Source of the DNA: an uncultured Ilumatobacter sp. | Lineage (GTDB): Bacteria; Actinomycetota; Acidimicrobiia; Acidimicrobiales; Ilumatobacteraceae | NCBI GenBank assembly: GCA_938049325.1 | Contig: CALICC010000256.1 | Location: forward strand, 1 to 5,524 | Direction: 5' to 3' | DNA length: 5,524 nt | Shown here: piece after piece, positions 5,129-5,524 of the stretch | Position numbering within the stretch: the stretch's first letter is position 1 | How the letters are laid out: each line of letters begins with the position of its first letter | The notes under the pieces: model-generated | Databases searched by the model: none | What the model was told of the DNA's origin: nothing | What the model saw: only the letters and a program-made list of their open reading frames with translations | Position numbers and translations under genes: made by a program

Positions 5129-5524
5129 TCAGTCGGCGCGGTAGCCGTTGAAGCGGGAACCGAGCTCCATGGCGAGGGCAGGATCGTCGAGGTCGGTGCT
5201 GAGGCCGCCCTCGATGTCGCCAGCGAGTTCGTCAGCGAACCGGGCGAGCACCTCGTCGACCGTGATGGCGGGGGCGCGACCGTCGCGTTCGTCGGCCGAT
5301 CCGAACACCTTCGCCTTCCACGACAGCGACAGGCGTACGTCACGATCGCTGAAGCGCGTGAACTCGGTGTCGCGTTCGCTGACTCGCCAGCTCAGCGCGT
5401 CGGAACCGGCGCCAGTGTCAGTGCAATCGAGGATCGTGTTGAGTGACATGCCACGGATTCGTTCAGCGTTCTCGGGCCCGGACGTCTCGACTCGGTGGTG
5501 CATGAAGTCGTTGTCGCCGACCAC
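5129..5524 (-). CDS. Hypothetical protein, C-terminal part, cut by window edge
   Basis: The minus-strand frame is open to the end of the window and stops with TGA at 5131-5129, giving at least 131 residues. The GTG at the very edge may be internal, so the start is not known. I do not recognise the family. The visible protein is hydrophilic and acidic, with GDNDFMHHRVETSG near its visible N-terminus, a region of alternating polar and hydrophobic residues (DVRLSLSWKAKVFGSADE) that looks like beta strands, and an acidic helical end (TVDEVLARFADELAGDIEGG, then DLDDPALAMELGSRF). No signal peptide, membrane segment or metal motif is visible in this part. It converges on the phosphatase and shares the hairpin at 5063-5106. 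Its codon use matches the neighbouring genes, and the opposite-strand frame over it has no family signature, which supports it as a real gene. Confidence 0.65.
   Translation of the reverse strand: MVGDNDFMHHRVETSGPENAERIRGMSLNTILDCTDTGAGSDALSWRVSERDTEFTRFSDRDVRLSLSWKAKVFGSADERDGRAPAITVDEVLARFADELAGDIEGGLSTDLDDPALAMELGSRFNGYRAD

Overview
The window is high-GC DNA, strongly biased to G or C at third codon positions, with densely packed genes. The gene content (a steroid/acyl-CoA hydratase-aldolase pair, a TetR-type regulator and a Tat-exported PhoX-like phosphatase) points to an actinobacterium. A marine or freshwater Acidimicrobiia-type lineage is a plausible guess from style alone, but the sequence does not prove it.

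Layout. (1) 3-821 (+) is a 5'-truncated gene for a fused DUF35 (OB-fold) and MaoC-like hydratase protein. It overlaps by ATGA with (2) 818-1993 (+), a thiolase-fold protein of the SCP2/lipid-transfer (Ltp2) aldolase type. Together they look like a hydrate-then-retro-aldol cassette for shortening a branched or steroid-type acyl-CoA side chain. (3) 1994-2138 is a 145-base gap holding seven tandem copies of a 13-bp repeat. (4) 2139-2939 (+) is a TetR-family regulator whose last residues are a polyserine tail encoded by a pyrimidine tract; the tract continues past the stop as a 19-bp exact tandem duplication. (5) 2940-3132 is an intergenic region with CGTTCAC/GTGAACG elements resembling actinobacterial PHO boxes. 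It lies in front of (6) 3133-5055 (+), a Tat-exported PhoX/DUF839 phosphatase. (7) 5063-5106 is a long hairpin, probably a shared terminator, between phoX and (8) 5129-5524 (-), the 3' part of a convergent gene of unknown function.

How the parts work together. Genes 1 and 2 are almost certainly translationally coupled and physically interacting, because DUF35 domains of this class dock on Ltp2-type aldolases. The TetR gene could control them, but only position supports this. The phosphatase appears to be an independent unit, probably phosphate-regulated. No CRISPR array, RNA gene, insertion sequence or phage gene was seen. I do not see a wholly new system. The most unusual points are a DUF35 domain that has lost all four zinc-ligand cysteines, the 13-bp repeat array, the pyrimidine-tract expansion into the TetR C-terminus, and an aspartate-rich insertion in the phosphatase.
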